Program-made: the position numbers and the translations under genes
The notes under the pieces: generated by a model
The model's database searches: none
What the model saw: the letters and a program-made list of their open reading frames with translations, nothing else
Told to the model about the DNA's origin: nothing
Shown here: positions 7,830 to 15,998 of the stretch, piece after piece
How positions within the stretch are numbered: the stretch's first letter is position 1
Layout: every line of letters begins with the position of its first letter
NCBI GenBank assembly: GCA_947492135.1
Contig: CANLQR010000017.1
Location: 1-35,014 of the forward strand
DNA: 35,014 bases
Source: Deltaproteobacteria bacterium
GTDB taxonomy: Bacteria; Myxococcota_A; Polyangia; Nannocystales; Nannocystaceae
Direction: 5' to 3'

Positions 7830-8750
7830 ATGCCACGCACGCCGCAAACGGCCGCCGGAGCCGCACCGCCCGCACGGCGAGGCACCGGCACGCGAGCGCT
7901 GGTAACCGCCCTCGGCCTGTGCATCGCCCTGCCGAGCACCGCGAATGCCGAGCCCGGCTCCGACGGCGAGGCTCTACCCACCGTCACCGACGAGCCACCC
8001 CCGGCGCCCGAGGGCAACCTCCGCGACGACGACCAGCTCGAGCGGGCGATGGAGGCGTTCGCCCGTGGGTCCGACAACTACAACCGAGCGATGTACCAGG
8101 AAGCGCTCGCCGACTTCCTCGAGGCCGCCACGCTCCATGCCTCGCCCGACTTCCAGTACAACATTGCGTTGTGCTACGAGAAGCTCAACAAGCCCGAAGA
8201 GGCGATCTCCGCCTTTCAGACCTACCTGAAGACCAAGCGTAACGTCCCCGATCGCGCCAATGTCGAGGATCGAATCCAGCGGCTGCGGGCGCAGCTCGAG
8301 GCCGGCAAGCGGCGCACGGATTCACCCCGGCCCGCCGCGCGAAACGATCCGGCCAAGCCCAAGGACAAGCCCAAGCCGTCGGGAGCTGGCCCACTGGTGA
8401 TCGCCGGCGCCGTCGTGACCGGCCTGGGTACTGCGATCGCGCTCGGCGGCGGGATTGGCCTGGGCATCGCGGCCCGGCGGCGCAGCGACGATCTCGACGC
8501 GGTCCAATCCGGCGGAAATCCGGACGACCTGACGTTGGCCGAGGCTCGCGACCTCGAGACCTCGGGCAAGCGGCTGGAGCTCGTTCAGATCGTCACGGTC
8601 GCGGTCGGCGGCGCAGTTGCGCTGGGCGGCGTGGCGATGCTCGCCGTGGGTCTGGCGCGCAGGCGGCAAGGCAAGGCTGGATCCAAGGTCGCCGTCGTAC
8701 CCAGCGTGGGTCGCACGGCGGTTGGGCTCGCGTTCTCCGGAAGGTTTTGA
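7830..8750 (+). CDS. Secreted or membrane TPR protein
   Basis: A 306-residue envelope protein. It has an N-terminal signal sequence (ALVTALGLCIALPSTANA, cleavage near residue 40), an acidic Pro-rich linker and a TPR-like region (about 75-140, with FARGSDNYNRAMYQEALADFLEAA and YNIALCYEKLNKPEEAISAFQTYL). A Lys/Pro linker follows, and then two glycine-rich hydrophobic segments near residues 190-215 and 255-280. This TPR-linker-two-segment layout is frequent in Myxococcota proteins of unknown role. ATG 7830 was chosen because it directly precedes the signal peptide; the frame is open upstream. It is followed after two bases by a lipoprotein gene, so the two form an operon. Confidence 0.85.
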   Translation: MPRTPQTAAGAAPPARRGTGTRALVTALGLCIALPSTANAEPGSDGEALPTVTDEPPPAPEGNLRDDDQLERAMEAFARGSDNYNRAMYQEALADFLEAATLHASPDFQYNIALCYEKLNKPEEAISAFQTYLKTKRNVPDRANVEDRIQRLRAQLEAGKRRTDSPRPAARNDPAKPKDKPKPSGAGPLVIAGAVVTGLGTAIALGGGIGLGIAARRRSDDLDAVQSGGNPDDLTLAEARDLETSGKRLELVQIVTVAVGGAVALGGVAMLAVGLARRRQGKAGSKVAVVPSVGRTAVGLAFSGRF

Positions 8751-8752
8751 TC

Positions 8753-9670
8753 ATGCGTCGTCAGGCTTGGGTGTTGGTCGTGCTGGTGGGCGGATGCTTC
8801 ACGACCGATCTCGATCCCACCAAGGGTGGGGTCTTTGCGTGCAGCGACGAGCCCGAGGGCGAATGTGCCGACGGCCAGGACTGCGTCAATGGTCGTTGCG
8901 AAGCCTCCTCTGAGCTGCCCACTGTCCAGATCGGATTTCCCGAGGACGAGCAGGATATCGGGTTGGGTGTCGATACCCCGATCGGAGGGCGCCGCACCCT
9001 CAACATCACGATGTCAGGCACGCTCGATCTGGCACCCGCCGGCGACGACGACGTGTTCGGTGAGGGCCACCTCGAGGTCATCGTGGACGGTCAAGAACCC
9101 CTGATCGTGGAGTCGGGGGCACTCAGCGCCATCGTGCAACTCGACGTCGTGCTCGACAACACGATCGGCGCTCACCGCATCAGCGTACGAGCGATCCGCA
9201 ACGATGGCACGCGCTACGACCACGCCGCCGGTTCGGCGACGCGGCTGTTCTGGATCAGCGACGGTGTGACCCCGTTGATCGGTATCAAGCGACCCTGGCC
9301 GGGAAGCGAGTTCCCGCTCGAGGCGACGCCCATCGAGGTCGAGGCCGCTGTGCTGAATTTCGCGTTGCAGGCAGCGAACCCGACCGGCGGCGTCGCCGAC
9401 AAGACCGGCCACGCCCACGTCTACTACGCGAGGGACATCCTCCCGTGCATCATGGATGCTGACGGTTGTGACAAGCAGTATCTGACCACGATCGTCATGA
9501 AGGAAACCCCTGGTCAGCTGACGATCCCAGACACCGTCGCGGGATCGTTTCCGATCAGCGTCGTGCTGCGCAACATCAACCATTCGTTATATTTGTTCGA
9601 CTCGACGCCTGATGATGATGTCGATGATGGCGTGCCGATCGTCGACGAGGTCGCCGTCACGCGCAGGTGA
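8753..9670 (+). CDS. Lipoprotein of unknown function
   Basis: A 305-residue lipoprotein with a short signal peptide and lipobox LVGGC (Cys15). A Cys-bearing segment follows (ACSDEPEGECADGQDCVNGRCEAS), resembling the small Cys-rich repeats often seen just after the lipid anchor in myxobacterial surface proteins. The rest is beta-rich, with no catalytic motif I can name. ATG 8753 sits two bases after the preceding stop, with AAGG upstream inside the previous gene, which suggests coupled translation. Function unknown; surface or periplasmic location is inferred. Confidence 0.82.
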   Translation: MRRQAWVLVVLVGGCFTTDLDPTKGGVFACSDEPEGECADGQDCVNGRCEASSELPTVQIGFPEDEQDIGLGVDTPIGGRRTLNITMSGTLDLAPAGDDDVFGEGHLEVIVDGQEPLIVESGALSAIVQLDVVLDNTIGAHRISVRAIRNDGTRYDHAAGSATRLFWISDGVTPLIGIKRPWPGSEFPLEATPIEVEAAVLNFALQAANPTGGVADKTGHAHVYYARDILPCIMDADGCDKQYLTTIVMKETPGQLTIPDTVAGSFPISVVLRNINHSLYLFDSTPDDDVDDGVPIVDEVAVTRR

Positions 9671-9691
9671 GGCCGGTCGGCGGGGGCCTCA
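9668..9691. terminator. Inverted repeat spanning both convergent stop codons
   Basis: TGAGGCC (9668-9674) and GGCCTCA (9685-9691) form a perfect 7-bp stem around a 10-base loop. The left arm begins with the stop codon of the plus-strand lipoprotein; the right arm ends with the complement of the rsmB stop. A short bidirectional terminator is inferred. Confidence 0.5.
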
Positions 9692-11044
9692 ACGTCGGGT
9701 GAGTTCGGCGACGTAGAAGCCCTCGGTTCCGTCCGCCTCTGGGGTCCACGTGCGCTCTGAGGTCAGCTCGAGCGGCCCGCCTTCGAGTGCTGCGCGCACG
9801 ACCGCGGGGCCTTCCTCGGACTCGGCCGAACACGCGGCATAGACCAGGCGACCGCCGGCCCGCAACAACGGCCACAGTCGCGCGAGTAGCCGGTTCTGCT
9901 GCTCGGCGGCGGCCGCGATGTCGGCGTACTGACGGTGCCAGCGGATTTCTGGATGACGAGCGAGGTTCCCCAGCCCGGTGCAGGGGACATCGAGCACGAT
10001 GCCATCGAACGGTGCGAGCTCCAGCAACTCGGCACAGGGCTCGGTGAGGTCCGCCGCCACAAAGCGCAGATCCAGGGTGCCCTCGCCCATTCGCCCTCGC
10101 TCCGTCAGGCGCGCCTGCTCGGCGAGCTTGCCGGGTTCGCGATCGGCCGCCACCAGGAGGCCGCGCCGATGCATGAGCTCGGCGAGCTGCAGCGTCTTGA
10201 CGCCGATGCCGGCGCACGCATCGAGCACACGATCGCCTGCGGCCGGCGCGAGCACGATCGCCGGCTGTTGTGCCGCGAGGCCTTGCACCGAGACCAGGCC
10301 CTCGTCGTGCAGTGCGCCAAAGAAAAGATCACCGCCGCCCCGCACCCGCAGCGCCTGCGGCATGTCGATGACCGTCTCGACCACGGCTTGGGGTCGCTCC
10401 TCCAGCAGCCGAAGTCGAGTCGTGCCCGCGTCGATGCGCGTGAGGTCGACGCGAAGATCCACCGACGGAACCTCGCAGACTCGCTGCGCGCGCGCGAGCG
10501 CGACGTCCGGTCCGAGGCGGCCGAGCCAGCGCCCGGCGAGCCAGCGAGGGATGCTGTAGCGGCGCTCGAGCACATCCAGCGGCGATCCGGTCGCGAGCCG
10601 AGCATCGAGTTCGGCGGCGCCCTGGGCGATCGAACCGAGAACCCCGTGCACGAGCCCCGAGAGTGTTCGACTCGGATCGAAGGCCCGCGCGGCGTGGACC
10701 GCATGACCGATCGCGTTGCCCGGCGCCCGACCGAGTTCGATGATCTCGTAGGCTCCGACCCGAAGCAGCTCGCGAGGCACAGCACCGAGCCCCTTGGGGT
10801 CGCGCGCACACGCGTCGATGTGGGCGTCGAGACGGGTCCGGTGGCGGAGCACACCATAGACCAGAGACGTGACCAACCCGCGCGCACCGCCGACCAGGCC
10901 GGCACTGCGCTCGAGAAGATCACCGACGATGCGGTTGCTGAAGCCGCGCGTGCGGTCGATTGTCCGCAGGGCTTTGACCGCGAGGACCTGAGGCGAGTCG
11001 TCGCGGCGGCGGACCGGCGCTGGCTTTGGCGCTGTAGATGACAA
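9689..11044 (-). CDS. rsmB: 16S rRNA (cytosine-C5)-methyltransferase RsmB
   Basis: RsmB uses S-adenosylmethionine to methylate C967 of 16S rRNA. The product (about 451 residues) has an N-terminal NusB-like RNA-binding domain (VLAVKALRTIDRTRGFSN to about 145) and a C-terminal Rossmann methyltransferase domain. The domain shows the SAM-binding motif VLDACAGIGVKTLQLAEL, the motif IV cysteine C355 in DVPCTGLG and the nucleophile C405 in AACSAESEEG. The 50-residue spacing of the two cysteines equals that of the E. coli enzyme. The frame is open to 11206, but that would overlap the divergent gene. Two consecutive TTG codons (11047 and 11044) follow an AAGG, and TTG 11044 has the better spacing. Confidence 0.93.
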   Translation of the reverse strand: MSSTAPKPAPVRRRDDSPQVLAVKALRTIDRTRGFSNRIVGDLLERSAGLVGGARGLVTSLVYGVLRHRTRLDAHIDACARDPKGLGAVPRELLRVGAYEIIELGRAPGNAIGHAVHAARAFDPSRTLSGLVHGVLGSIAQGAAELDARLATGSPLDVLERRYSIPRWLAGRWLGRLGPDVALARAQRVCEVPSVDLRVDLTRIDAGTTRLRLLEERPQAVVETVIDMPQALRVRGGGDLFFGALHDEGLVSVQGLAAQQPAIVLAPAAGDRVLDACAGIGVKTLQLAELMHRRGLLVAADREPGKLAEQARLTERGRMGEGTLDLRFVAADLTEPCAELLELAPFDGIVLDVPCTGLGNLARHPEIRWHRQYADIAAAAEQQNRLLARLWPLLRAGGRLVYAACSAESEEGPAVVRAALEGGPLELTSERTWTPEADGTEGFYVAELTRR

Positions 11045-11106
11045 CAACCCGCCTTGTAGAGGATATGACGCCCAGCGACAAACCCGTCTGCTAGCCTCGA
11101 CCAACT

Positions 11107-11574
11107 GTGCGGCGAGCTTGCTTGGTGGTCGCGCTGTCGCTCGCCTGTGACCCACCGTCCGGGCCCGCCGATGCATGGGACCCCGCGGCCCGGGCTTTGC
11201 TGGCACAGGTGGAGCAGCAGGACTACCGCAGTTGGACCGAGCTGGCGGTGGAGGGCGACTCGCCCCACGGTGCCTGGTCGATCATTTTCACCGACGCCAC
11301 TGTGGACGCCGCCCAGATGGGCGAGATGGGCGAGATGGGCGAGATGGCCGAGATGGCCGAGTCCTGGCCCCAGGGCTCGACATTGGTGTGTGAAGGACGC
11401 GACCAAGCCGAGAGCGACACCATCAGCCTGCAGATCATGCAGCGGGATCGCGGCGGATGGCTGTGGGCCCAATACGATGCCGCCGGCGAGCCCCTGGTCT
11501 ACGGCACCGACAGTGCCTGCGGCCACTGCCACGCCGCGGGTGTCGACTTCGTCCGCAGCCTGACGCTGCCTTGA
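11107..11574 (+). CDS. P460-like c-type cytochrome lipoprotein
   Basis: A 155-residue exported protein with a very short lipoprotein signal (lipobox SLAC, Cys14) and one c-type haem motif near the C-terminus, C138-G-H-C141-H142. The layout (a beta-rich body with LVCEGRD and MQRDRGGWLWAQYDAAGEPL, then CxxCH and a short tail) resembles cytochrome P460-family proteins. That family link is inferred from pattern and needs a profile search. Residues 70-84 form a repeat (GEMGEMGEMAEMAE) encoded by 9-base tandem repeats. GTG 11107 is the only start that gives the signal peptide. The gene is divergent from rsmB, with 62 bases between. Confidence 0.78.
   Translation: MRRACLVVALSLACDPPSGPADAWDPAARALLAQVEQQDYRSWTELAVEGDSPHGAWSIIFTDATVDAAQMGEMGEMGEMAEMAESWPQGSTLVCEGRDQAESDTISLQIMQRDRGGWLWAQYDAAGEPLVYGTDSACGHCHAAGVDFVRSLTLP
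11321..11356. repeat. 9-base tandem repeat inside a cytochrome gene
   Basis: Three exact copies of GCGAGATGG (11321-11347) and one variant CCGAGATGG (11348-11356), with degenerate partial copies on both sides. The repeat is in frame and encodes Gly/Ala-Glu-Met triplets, so length changes by slippage would keep the reading frame. Confidence 0.9.
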
Positions 11575-11581
11575 GCCGAAC

Positions 11582-12601
11582 TCAGTCGTCTTCTTCGTCG
11601 AGCTCGACGCCGAGAACGTCGGCGACTCGACCCCACTGGTACATCGCGATCGGCCCGCGGGTCGACAGCGCGACAGCTCCCTCGGCATCGATCACGATGA
11701 ACGCCGCATCCGCGGGACCGATCCCGAAGGCTGCGCGCGCGTCGTCGTCGTGGTCGGTGCGCGCCCAGGTGGGGAACTCGAGATCGCGCGTGCGCCCGAC
11801 GATGACGCCGCGGGCCTTGGCCAGCTTTGCCTTCATGGCGGTCGACACCATCCGGATCGACGGGTCTTTCATGCGCTCGAACTTCTCGGCATCCTCGCCG
11901 TCGAAACCGTCGTCGATGCCCGGGATGTCGGACTTGGCGACCTCGCGCGCGAGGAAGATGAGCGCGCAGGGCGTCCCGCCTCCGCACGCCGAGGACTCGA
12001 GAGTACCCGCCGAAAAGCTGGGCATGGCGGGCCCTTTGGGGGGCTCTTGCGCCCCAAGCAGCTCGCGGATGCCCTCGAGCTCGGCGCCTTCGGCACCGCC
12101 ACTGCGACGATCGAGGATGTCGCCCTGCGGACCGAGCACCACGAAGCCGTGATGGCCTTTGGCGAGCCCGAACGTCGTGGAAAAGACCCCCTCGAAGTCG
12201 ACGTGCACCGGGAAGCGCATCTCGCCGCCAAAGTGCTCCATCATCTCTGCGACCTTGCCCTGGAACATGCCGAACCCCTCGGCGTCGCCGATGATGTGCC
12301 CCACCGTGGTCTCCGGCAGCGTCCAGCGATTCAGCGCCCGACTCAGCGCCTGCCCCTCCTTGCGGTCTCTCATCTGCGGGCCGAAGACCAAGAAGAAGGC
12401 AGTCTTGCCGCGGAGCTCCGCGAGCTTGAGCGCGACCCCGTCGCCGACGGCGGGGATCTCGATCGTGCTTGGATCGCCGGCGACCGGTGGCAACTCGTCG
12501 GGAATGTCCTCCACTCGCAGCAACCACGCGCCGACGCCGAGCAGCAGGACCACGAGACCCGCGAACACCAACCCGAGCTTACTCAGTCGACTGATGGCCA
12601 C
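11582..12601 (-). CDS. Membrane-anchored thioredoxin-fold-like protein without CxxC
   Basis: A 339-residue protein with one N-terminal membrane segment (about 8-28) and a periplasmic domain. Residues about 45-165 resemble a redoxin/TlpA-like fold (LKLAELRGKTAFFLVFGP, FPVHVDFEGVFSTTFGL, HHGFVVLGPQGDILDRRSG), but the usual CxxC after the first strand is absent (FGPQMRDR). A second half from about 195 (SSACGGGTPCALIFLAREVAKSDIPGI, later AAFIVIDAEGAVALSTRGP) looks like a partial repeat of the fold and holds the only two cysteines. The fold is inferred from pattern. A redox role is doubtful; a structural or chaperone role is possible. It converges on the cytochrome gene, with seven bases between stops. 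Confidence 0.72.
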   Translation of the reverse strand: MAISRLSKLGLVFAGLVVLLLGVGAWLLRVEDIPDELPPVAGDPSTIEIPAVGDGVALKLAELRGKTAFFLVFGPQMRDRKEGQALSRALNRWTLPETTVGHIIGDAEGFGMFQGKVAEMMEHFGGEMRFPVHVDFEGVFSTTFGLAKGHHGFVVLGPQGDILDRRSGGAEGAELEGIRELLGAQEPPKGPAMPSFSAGTLESSACGGGTPCALIFLAREVAKSDIPGIDDGFDGEDAEKFERMKDPSIRMVSTAMKAKLAKARGVIVGRTRDLEFPTWARTDHDDDARAAFGIGPADAAFIVIDAEGAVALSTRGPIAMYQWGRVADVLGVELDEEDD

Positions 12602-12625
12602 AGCGCCGCGAGTATACGTCGCGAC

Positions 12626-12641
12626 GCCTCGCTGGCGAGGC
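12626..12641 (-). terminator. Hairpin between two minus-strand genes
   Basis: GCCTCG (12626-12631) pairs with CGAGGC (12636-12641) around CTGG. It lies 44 bases past the stop of the minus-strand lipoprotein gene at 12685 and upstream of the next gene. A weak terminator is plausible; there is no T-tract. Confidence 0.4.
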
Positions 12642-12684
12642 TCGATTCACGTCGGTGTGCGCAAACGATCAGCAGGGGTACATC

Positions 12685-14274
12685 CTACTCGACGCCGAGC
12701 GAGACCGTGACCAGCGAGCGAGCGTGGAGACAGGCGACTGCGACGCTCGCGGCCTCGTTGCCAGGCGCCGTCCGGGCCGCCGCGACCGCATCACAGGCCA
12801 GACCGGCGAGCATCTGGGTATCGGGCGCGTCGGACGTCGTCGTGATGGCGACCATGTCCGCGTTGCCACGCGGCACCAGCAACACCACCGCTCCGCTGAC
12901 CAGCGCCACGGCCATCGACCCGGCGGCAAGCGCGTCGTCAGGGAGTGCGACCCGCCGCACCGTTGCCTCGTTGGCACCACTGTCATCGATCCACGCCAAC
13001 AACACCGCGTTGCGGTCGCGATGGAGACCCGCGACGATTCGCGAGCCAAACGCGCCCAAGGCGGTGAGCAAGGGTCCGTCGACCTCGCCCCACCGTGGGT
13101 CGTCGACGATCGCGTGGGTCGGACGCAGGCCAAGCGCGCTGCTGTTCCCGTCGACCTCCAGCACTGCGGGCTGCACCCGGCCCAGGCGAAGGCCGATGGA
13201 CGTCGAGGTGCCGGGCAACGAATCCAGCGCGAGCTGGGCACCGAGCAGATCTACGGCGCCCACCGCGACGATCTGTGGTGTCGAAAGTTCAACCGACGAC
13301 CAGCGTGTGGCCGCCAAGGTCTGATCGCCAGGATGTGGATGTTCGCTGTCGGTCAGCGCGGTCACCTCGGCAAGCACGAGATCGCCGGCCAGCAATGGGC
13401 GACCGATCGCGGTCCATTCGCGGGCCCCGAGCCAAGCGGGATCAGGGGCGAAGCCCACCACTTCGGTTGCCTGGTCGTCGGTCATCCAGTCGACTTCCAC
13501 GGTCGCGATCGCGGTGCCAGGATCACCGACCCGCCAAGCCACGCGCAACGACGCGAGGTCTCCGTCGAGTCGCCCCGCGATCGCCACGGCCGCATCCCCG
13601 CCGCTGCGGACGTAGCCGGGCAGCGCGACGGTGCGCGAGCGCGTGGTGTCCCAGCCGTTGTCTCGAGGTTGCCAGACCTGCAGGCTCGAGGTTCCGGCGG
13701 ATTCGATCACCAGGCCCAGCGCTGCGCCCTGTGGGGTCGCGCCTGGCACCAGCGACTCACCGAGTGCGAGGGATTCGCCGGCCTCCCAACGTAGCGTCGG
13801 TGTAGCGGCCGGATCGATGAGGACGCTCACGGGCTCCGATTCCTCGGTCTCCACCTCGTCGGGCGTGCGCAGTTGCAAGGTGTGGACCCCGCTGACCATC
13901 GCACCGCGCATGAACAGCTGCAGTTGACCATCCGCGAGCACGCCCACGCGAGACGACGAGGTCAGCGTGCCGACGCTCTCACCATCGATCAGCAAGCGCG
14001 TCGCACCGACACTGGCGTTGACGTTCAGGGTGAGATCGGAAAACCGTGTGGTCTCGAGCTGGAGTTCACCATTGGCCGGCTCGAGGAAGTCCGGCATCGG
14101 CAGATCGGTGGGTCCGGTCGAGGACTCGGCAGTTTGGTCAACCGGATCGCTCGCGGGGGCACATCCAAGTGTCGCCGTCGACAGGCCCAGCGCCGATAGC
14201 CAGCGTGGCGCGCGGCCCCGCCGGCGGGCGTGGGCCGGCGACGTCGTCTCGGTATCACCAGAGTTGTCGCCCAC
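12685..14274 (-). CDS. Large lipoprotein of unknown function
   Basis: A 529-residue exported protein. The basic N-terminus (ARRRGRAPRW) precedes a hydrophobic segment and the lipobox ATLGC (Cys38), then a short acidic Ser/Thr linker (DQTAESSTGPTD) typical of Nannocystaceae lipoproteins. Residues about 60-150 look like an immunoglobulin-like beta domain (ELQLETTRFSDLTLNVNASVGATRLLIDGE). The rest is beta-rich and repetitive in flavour (WSSVELSTPQIVAVGAVDLLG, FGSRIVAGLHRDRNAVLLAW), which would suit a beta-propeller; this is inference only. No catalytic motif is seen. Function unknown. Confidence 0.82.
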   Translation of the reverse strand: MGDNSGDTETTSPAHARRRGRAPRWLSALGLSTATLGCAPASDPVDQTAESSTGPTDLPMPDFLEPANGELQLETTRFSDLTLNVNASVGATRLLIDGESVGTLTSSSRVGVLADGQLQLFMRGAMVSGVHTLQLRTPDEVETEESEPVSVLIDPAATPTLRWEAGESLALGESLVPGATPQGAALGLVIESAGTSSLQVWQPRDNGWDTTRSRTVALPGYVRSGGDAAVAIAGRLDGDLASLRVAWRVGDPGTAIATVEVDWMTDDQATEVVGFAPDPAWLGAREWTAIGRPLLAGDLVLAEVTALTDSEHPHPGDQTLAATRWSSVELSTPQIVAVGAVDLLGAQLALDSLPGTSTSIGLRLGRVQPAVLEVDGNSSALGLRPTHAIVDDPRWGEVDGPLLTALGAFGSRIVAGLHRDRNAVLLAWIDDSGANEATVRRVALPDDALAAGSMAVALVSGAVVLLVPRGNADMVAITTTSDAPDTQMLAGLACDAVAAARTAPGNEAASVAVACLHARSLVTVSLGVE

Positions 14275-14360
14275 GCATCGCGAGCGTTACGCAGTTGCCC
14301 GAGCCGAGCAAGGCTTTCGAGTGGCGTGGACCGTCGCCGGCCTTGTGAGCGCCACAAAGC

Positions 14361-14807
14361 TCAGGCGCTCACGACGAACCACAGCACCACGGCACTCGCG
14401 CCGTGCAACGAACCCAACGCACCGCCTAGCCACCGCACACGAGGTACGCCTCCGAACGCGACGACCGCGGCGCAGACCCCCGTGCCCACCGCAAACACCA
14501 CCAGCGAGTGCTCGACGTCGAGGACGCCGCCGCTGAGCAAACCGACGGCCGCGGTCCACCATGCCGCGAGCGCCGCCCACCACGCGACGCGCGTCAGCGA
14601 AGCACCCAGGACGACACGACGACGCCACGCCCACGCGCCAAGGCCTGCGGCGCAGCCACCAAGGCCCGCTGCGATCCACACCGCGATGCGGGCCGCGATG
14701 CGGGCCGCGATGCGGGCCCCGACCCGCGCCGCGCGACCCAGCGCGACTGCGGCGGAACCCAGCGCGCGCGGCTCCCGAGGGTCGTTGCAGGGTGTTGGGC
14801 TCGTCAC
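14361..14807 (-). CDS. Small polytopic membrane protein with Ala-Arg-Ile repeat
   Basis: A 148-residue protein with about four hydrophobic segments and no known motif. The first hydrophobic stretch contains the repeat ARIAARIAARIA, encoded by three exact 12-base units. GTG 14807 was chosen because the open frame upstream is Arg-rich low-complexity sequence that overlaps the divergent gene and looks like its antisense shadow. No clear Shine-Dalgarno is seen. The hydrophobic pattern, not homology, is the argument that this is a real gene. Confidence 0.6.
   Translation of the reverse strand: MTSPTPCNDPREPRALGSAAVALGRAARVGARIAARIAARIAVWIAAGLGGCAAGLGAWAWRRRVVLGASLTRVAWWAALAAWWTAAVGLLSGGVLDVEHSLVVFAVGTGVCAAVVAFGGVPRVRWLGGALGSLHGASAVVLWFVVSA
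14681..14716. repeat. 12-base tandem repeat, three exact copies
   Basis: CCGCGATGCGGG occurs three times head to tail (14681-14716). On the minus strand it encodes Ala-Arg-Ile-Ala in the first hydrophobic stretch of the small membrane protein. The exact copies suggest recent expansion. Confidence 0.9.
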
Positions 14808-14882
14808 GGCGGCGACTGTGCGCAAGCCGGGGCCATCGACGCAAGTTTTCGCCCCGGCCCCGTGCCATACTCTTGGGCGCAC

Positions 14883-15959
14883 ATGGTCGGGTCGTTTCTG
14901 CTCTGGCTGCTGGTCGCGGCGCCTCAGCCCTCGTCCGCTGCGCCTCGGTCCATGCCGACAGCGACGCGGCCCATGCCGCCTGCGCCGCGCGCCATGCCGC
15001 CAGCGCCGCGCGGCAAGTCGCCAGCGCCGCGCGGCAAGTCGGGAGCCCGCAAGGTGATGCCGGCCTCCGCGTGGCGCCCGTCGGGCGCGCCGGCGCCGAC
15101 GATCTGGGCCCGCGTGGGCGCCACCGGTTGGGCAGCGTGCGAGGAGATGGGTCGGCAAGCGGCGATGCTGCGCGGTGGTTCCGGCCCACGCGGCGACAGC
15201 GGCGGGACCGATGCCTCACAGTGGGCCGAACGTGCGAGCCGGTGCCCCGGCGTCCCCGAGATCCTGTTTCTTGCAGCGCAGGTCGAGATCGCGAGCGCAG
15301 GTGACCTGGGCTTTGGCCCCGATCCTGGGACTGGCCTCGATTCCGTCGTGAAGGATCACCGCGAGCGCGTGCAGCGGGCGCTCGACTGGCTCGATGCGGT
15401 CCTCGCGGAGTCCGCCCGGCGCCGCGAGTCGCCACCCCGTGAGACCCGGTTCCTGCGCGCCTACGCGATGGTCGCCCTGGGTCGCCCGACGGCGGCGCGG
15501 CGGGCCCTGGATGACGCGATCGCCAGCGCCGACGTCGAGCGCTGGCGCAGTGATCGCATGGGAGCCGTGATCGCACTGCTCGCCGGCGATATCGAGGTCG
15601 CGATGCGCCTGGCCCACCGCGCGAGCATCGAAACCCCTGGCGAGGATCGAACCATCACGCGGTACCTGCGGGCGTTGGTGCTGGACCGCAGCGGTGCGGC
15701 CGCCGCCGCGCGAAGCGAGCTGCTCGAGCTGCGCAACGACGCCGGCCACATCCTCGCCCGCCACGCGACCGAGAGCTTGCTCCCCGTGCATGAGCGGCTG
15801 TATCTCCGCGCGCTCGAACACGAGGTCAATGACGACACAGACACCGCTGCGCGCCTGTGGGACGCGTACTTGGCACGGCCAGAGCCCGAAGAACCCGACC
15901 GAGTCGTCGCTCGCCGACATCGCAGCGCGGTCACCAAACGTCCGACCCCGGTCCGTTGA
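14883..15959 (+). CDS. Secreted helical-repeat (TPR-like) protein
   Basis: A 358-residue protein of unknown function. The signal peptide (MVGSFLLWLLVAAPQPSSAA) is followed at once by a Pro/Arg-rich linker of five 7-residue repeats. The mature part is Ala/Arg/Glu-rich and helical, with TPR-like helix pairs near residues 195-310 (FLRAYAMVALGRPTAARRALDDAI, MGAVIALLAGDIEVAMRLAHRAS, YLRALVLDRSGAAAAARSELLEL). ATG 14883 was preferred over open frame upstream because it gives the signal peptide. It ends 39 bases before panC on the same strand. Confidence 0.8.
   Translation: MVGSFLLWLLVAAPQPSSAAPRSMPTATRPMPPAPRAMPPAPRGKSPAPRGKSGARKVMPASAWRPSGAPAPTIWARVGATGWAACEEMGRQAAMLRGGSGPRGDSGGTDASQWAERASRCPGVPEILFLAAQVEIASAGDLGFGPDPGTGLDSVVKDHRERVQRALDWLDAVLAESARRRESPPRETRFLRAYAMVALGRPTAARRALDDAIASADVERWRSDRMGAVIALLAGDIEVAMRLAHRASIETPGEDRTITRYLRALVLDRSGAAAAARSELLELRNDAGHILARHATESLLPVHERLYLRALEHEVNDDTDTAARLWDAYLARPEPEEPDRVVARRHRSAVTKRPTPVR
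14946..15050. repeat. Degenerate 21-base repeat (five units) coding a Pro/Arg linker
   Basis: Five successive 7-residue units, RSMPTAT, RPMPPAP, RAMPPAP, RGKSPAP and RGKSGAR, are encoded by related 21-base segments directly after the signal peptide of the helical-repeat protein. The core GCGCCGCGC recurs between units. Confidence 0.75.
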
Positions 15960-15998
15960 CGCTCGGCTCGTAGCCACTTTGTGGCACCCTTGCGACCC

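Noticed and set aside
10105-11688. A 527-codon open frame on the minus strand over rsmB in another frame
   Set aside because: It overlaps the conserved rsmB frame, is Ser/Arg-rich and lacks any motif; rsmB has both catalytic cysteines at family spacing.
14808-15158. N-terminal extension of the small membrane protein gene on the minus strand
   Set aside because: It is Arg/His low-complexity sequence antisense to the signal peptide and linker of the divergent gene; the hydrophobic protein begins at GTG 14807.
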